From assembly GCA_014380705.1 (NCBI GenBank), contig JACMJI010000051.1, positions 1 through 8,113 of the forward strand: a stretch of 8,113 nucleotides of DNA, given 5' to 3'. The notes beneath the pieces are model-generated. The model searched no databases. It saw only the letters and a list, made by a program, of their open reading frames with translations, and was not told where the DNA came from. Origin of the DNA: Gorillibacterium sp. (GTDB lineage: Bacteria > Bacillota > Bacilli > Paenibacillales > NBRC-103111). A program made the translations under genes and the position numbers. Numbering within the stretch: the stretch's first letter is position 1; every line of letters begins with the position of its first letter. Shown here piece by piece: positions 7,929-8,113 of this stretch.

Positions 7929-7947
7929 AATATAATAAAATTATATT
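7929..7947. repeat. 8-bp inverted repeat overlapping a TATAAT box
   Basis: AATATAAT (7929-7936) and ATTATATT (7940-7947) are perfect inverted copies separated by AAA. The left arm contains one of the two TATAAT boxes, and the right arm ends directly against the ribosome site of the next gene. It could be an operator, or a weak hairpin at the start of the message. In such A+T-rich DNA chance is also possible. Confidence 0.4.
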
Positions 7948-7956
7948 GAGAGGTGA
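7948..7956 (+). promoter_or_regulatory. Ribosome binding site of the secreted-protein gene
   Basis: GAGAGGTGA lies five bases before ATG at 7962. This close match to the anti-Shine-Dalgarno sequence supports the start of the partial gene at the right edge. Confidence 0.8.
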
Positions 7957-7961
7957 CGAAT

Positions 7962-8113
7962 ATGAACCTTATATGGAAGAAAGTAATGATGTTTAGTTTG
8001 TTAATTGTATTTATTATTTCTGCAACGCCTTCAACAAGTTATGCAGCAAATTTCTCCTGGTCTTTCGGTAATGACGTGACGGCTAGCTCATTTAATTATT
8101 TGGATGTCGATCC
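7962..8113 (+). CDS. Secreted protein of unknown function, N-terminus only
   Basis: Fifty codons are visible before the window ends, with no stop. The start has a strong ribosome site. The N-terminus is a classic Sec signal peptide: lysines at 6 and 7, a hydrophobic core (about 8-21, MMFSLLIVFIISA), then TPSTSYA with likely signal peptidase I cleavage after A28. There is no lipobox cysteine, so it is probably released or wall-associated rather than a lipoprotein. The mature protein begins ANFSWSFGNDVTASS, which I do not recognise. It is separated from the two-component operon by a terminator but lies next to it on the same strand, so it could be a target of that system; this is inference from position only. 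Confidence 0.8.
   Translation, partial: MNLIWKKVMMFSLLIVFIISATPSTSYAANFSWSFGNDVTASSFNYLDVD

Larger units (their letters stand above)
7779..7961 (+). promoter_or_regulatory. A+T-rich spacer with likely promoter of the secreted-protein gene
   Basis: No gene is visible here. Because a terminator precedes it, the downstream gene needs its own promoter in this stretch. Two perfect -10 hexamers (TATAAT) occur at 7908-7913 and 7931-7936. Neither has a convincing -35 at 16-18 bases; TTGAAA at 7898-7903 is wrongly spaced for both. An activator-dependent promoter or another sigma factor would fit. AAGGAAGGA at 7871-7879 resembles a ribosome site but leads only to trivial ORFs. Confidence 0.45.

Noticed and set aside
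1..8113. A wholly new defence, mobile or CRISPR-like system
   Set aside because: The long ORFs belong to recognisable sugar-hydrolase and regulatory families. I saw no transposase, integrase, nuclease, toxin-antitoxin pair or repeat array. Only the partial secreted protein remains unassigned.

Overview
The window looks like a stretch of a Bacillota (Firmicutes) chromosome, most probably Paenibacillus or a close relative. This is inferred from protein style and signals: a YesM/YesN-type two-component pair, a GH106-type glycoside hydrolase, strong AGGAGG-like ribosome sites, TTG starts, moderate-to-low G+C and a classic intrinsic terminator. It reads as a carbohydrate-utilisation and regulation locus. 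No RNA genes, insertion sequences, CRISPR arrays or defence genes were seen.

Layout: positions 1-3293 (minus strand) hold a very long gene open to the left edge. It encodes at least 1097 residues of a cytoplasmic GH106-like (alpha-L-rhamnosidase superfamily) glycoside hydrolase. A 157-bp divergent intergenic region (3294-3450) separates it from three plus-strand regulatory genes that probably form one operon. These are a cupin-AraC transcription regulator (3451-4287), a YesM-type membrane sensor histidine kinase (4328-6130) and a YesN-type response regulator with an AraC output domain (6134-7732). A rho-independent terminator (7737-7778) closes this unit. An A+T-rich spacer (7779-7961) then leads to the first 50 codons of a signal-peptide-bearing protein of unknown function (7962 to the right edge).

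How the parts may work together (inference): the kinase senses an extracellular sugar or wall-related cue and phosphorylates the response regulator. The AraC protein senses a ligand through its cupin domain and probably acts at the shared divergent promoter on the hydrolase gene. The hydrolase has no signal peptide, so it should act on imported oligosaccharides, but no transporter lies in the window.

I see no strong evidence for a wholly new system. The points most worth a second look are an 8-codon ORF overlapping the TTG start of the kinase gene, a perfect 14-bp palindrome in the divergent promoter region, a TATAAT-bearing inverted repeat just before the secreted-protein gene, and that unidentified secreted protein.
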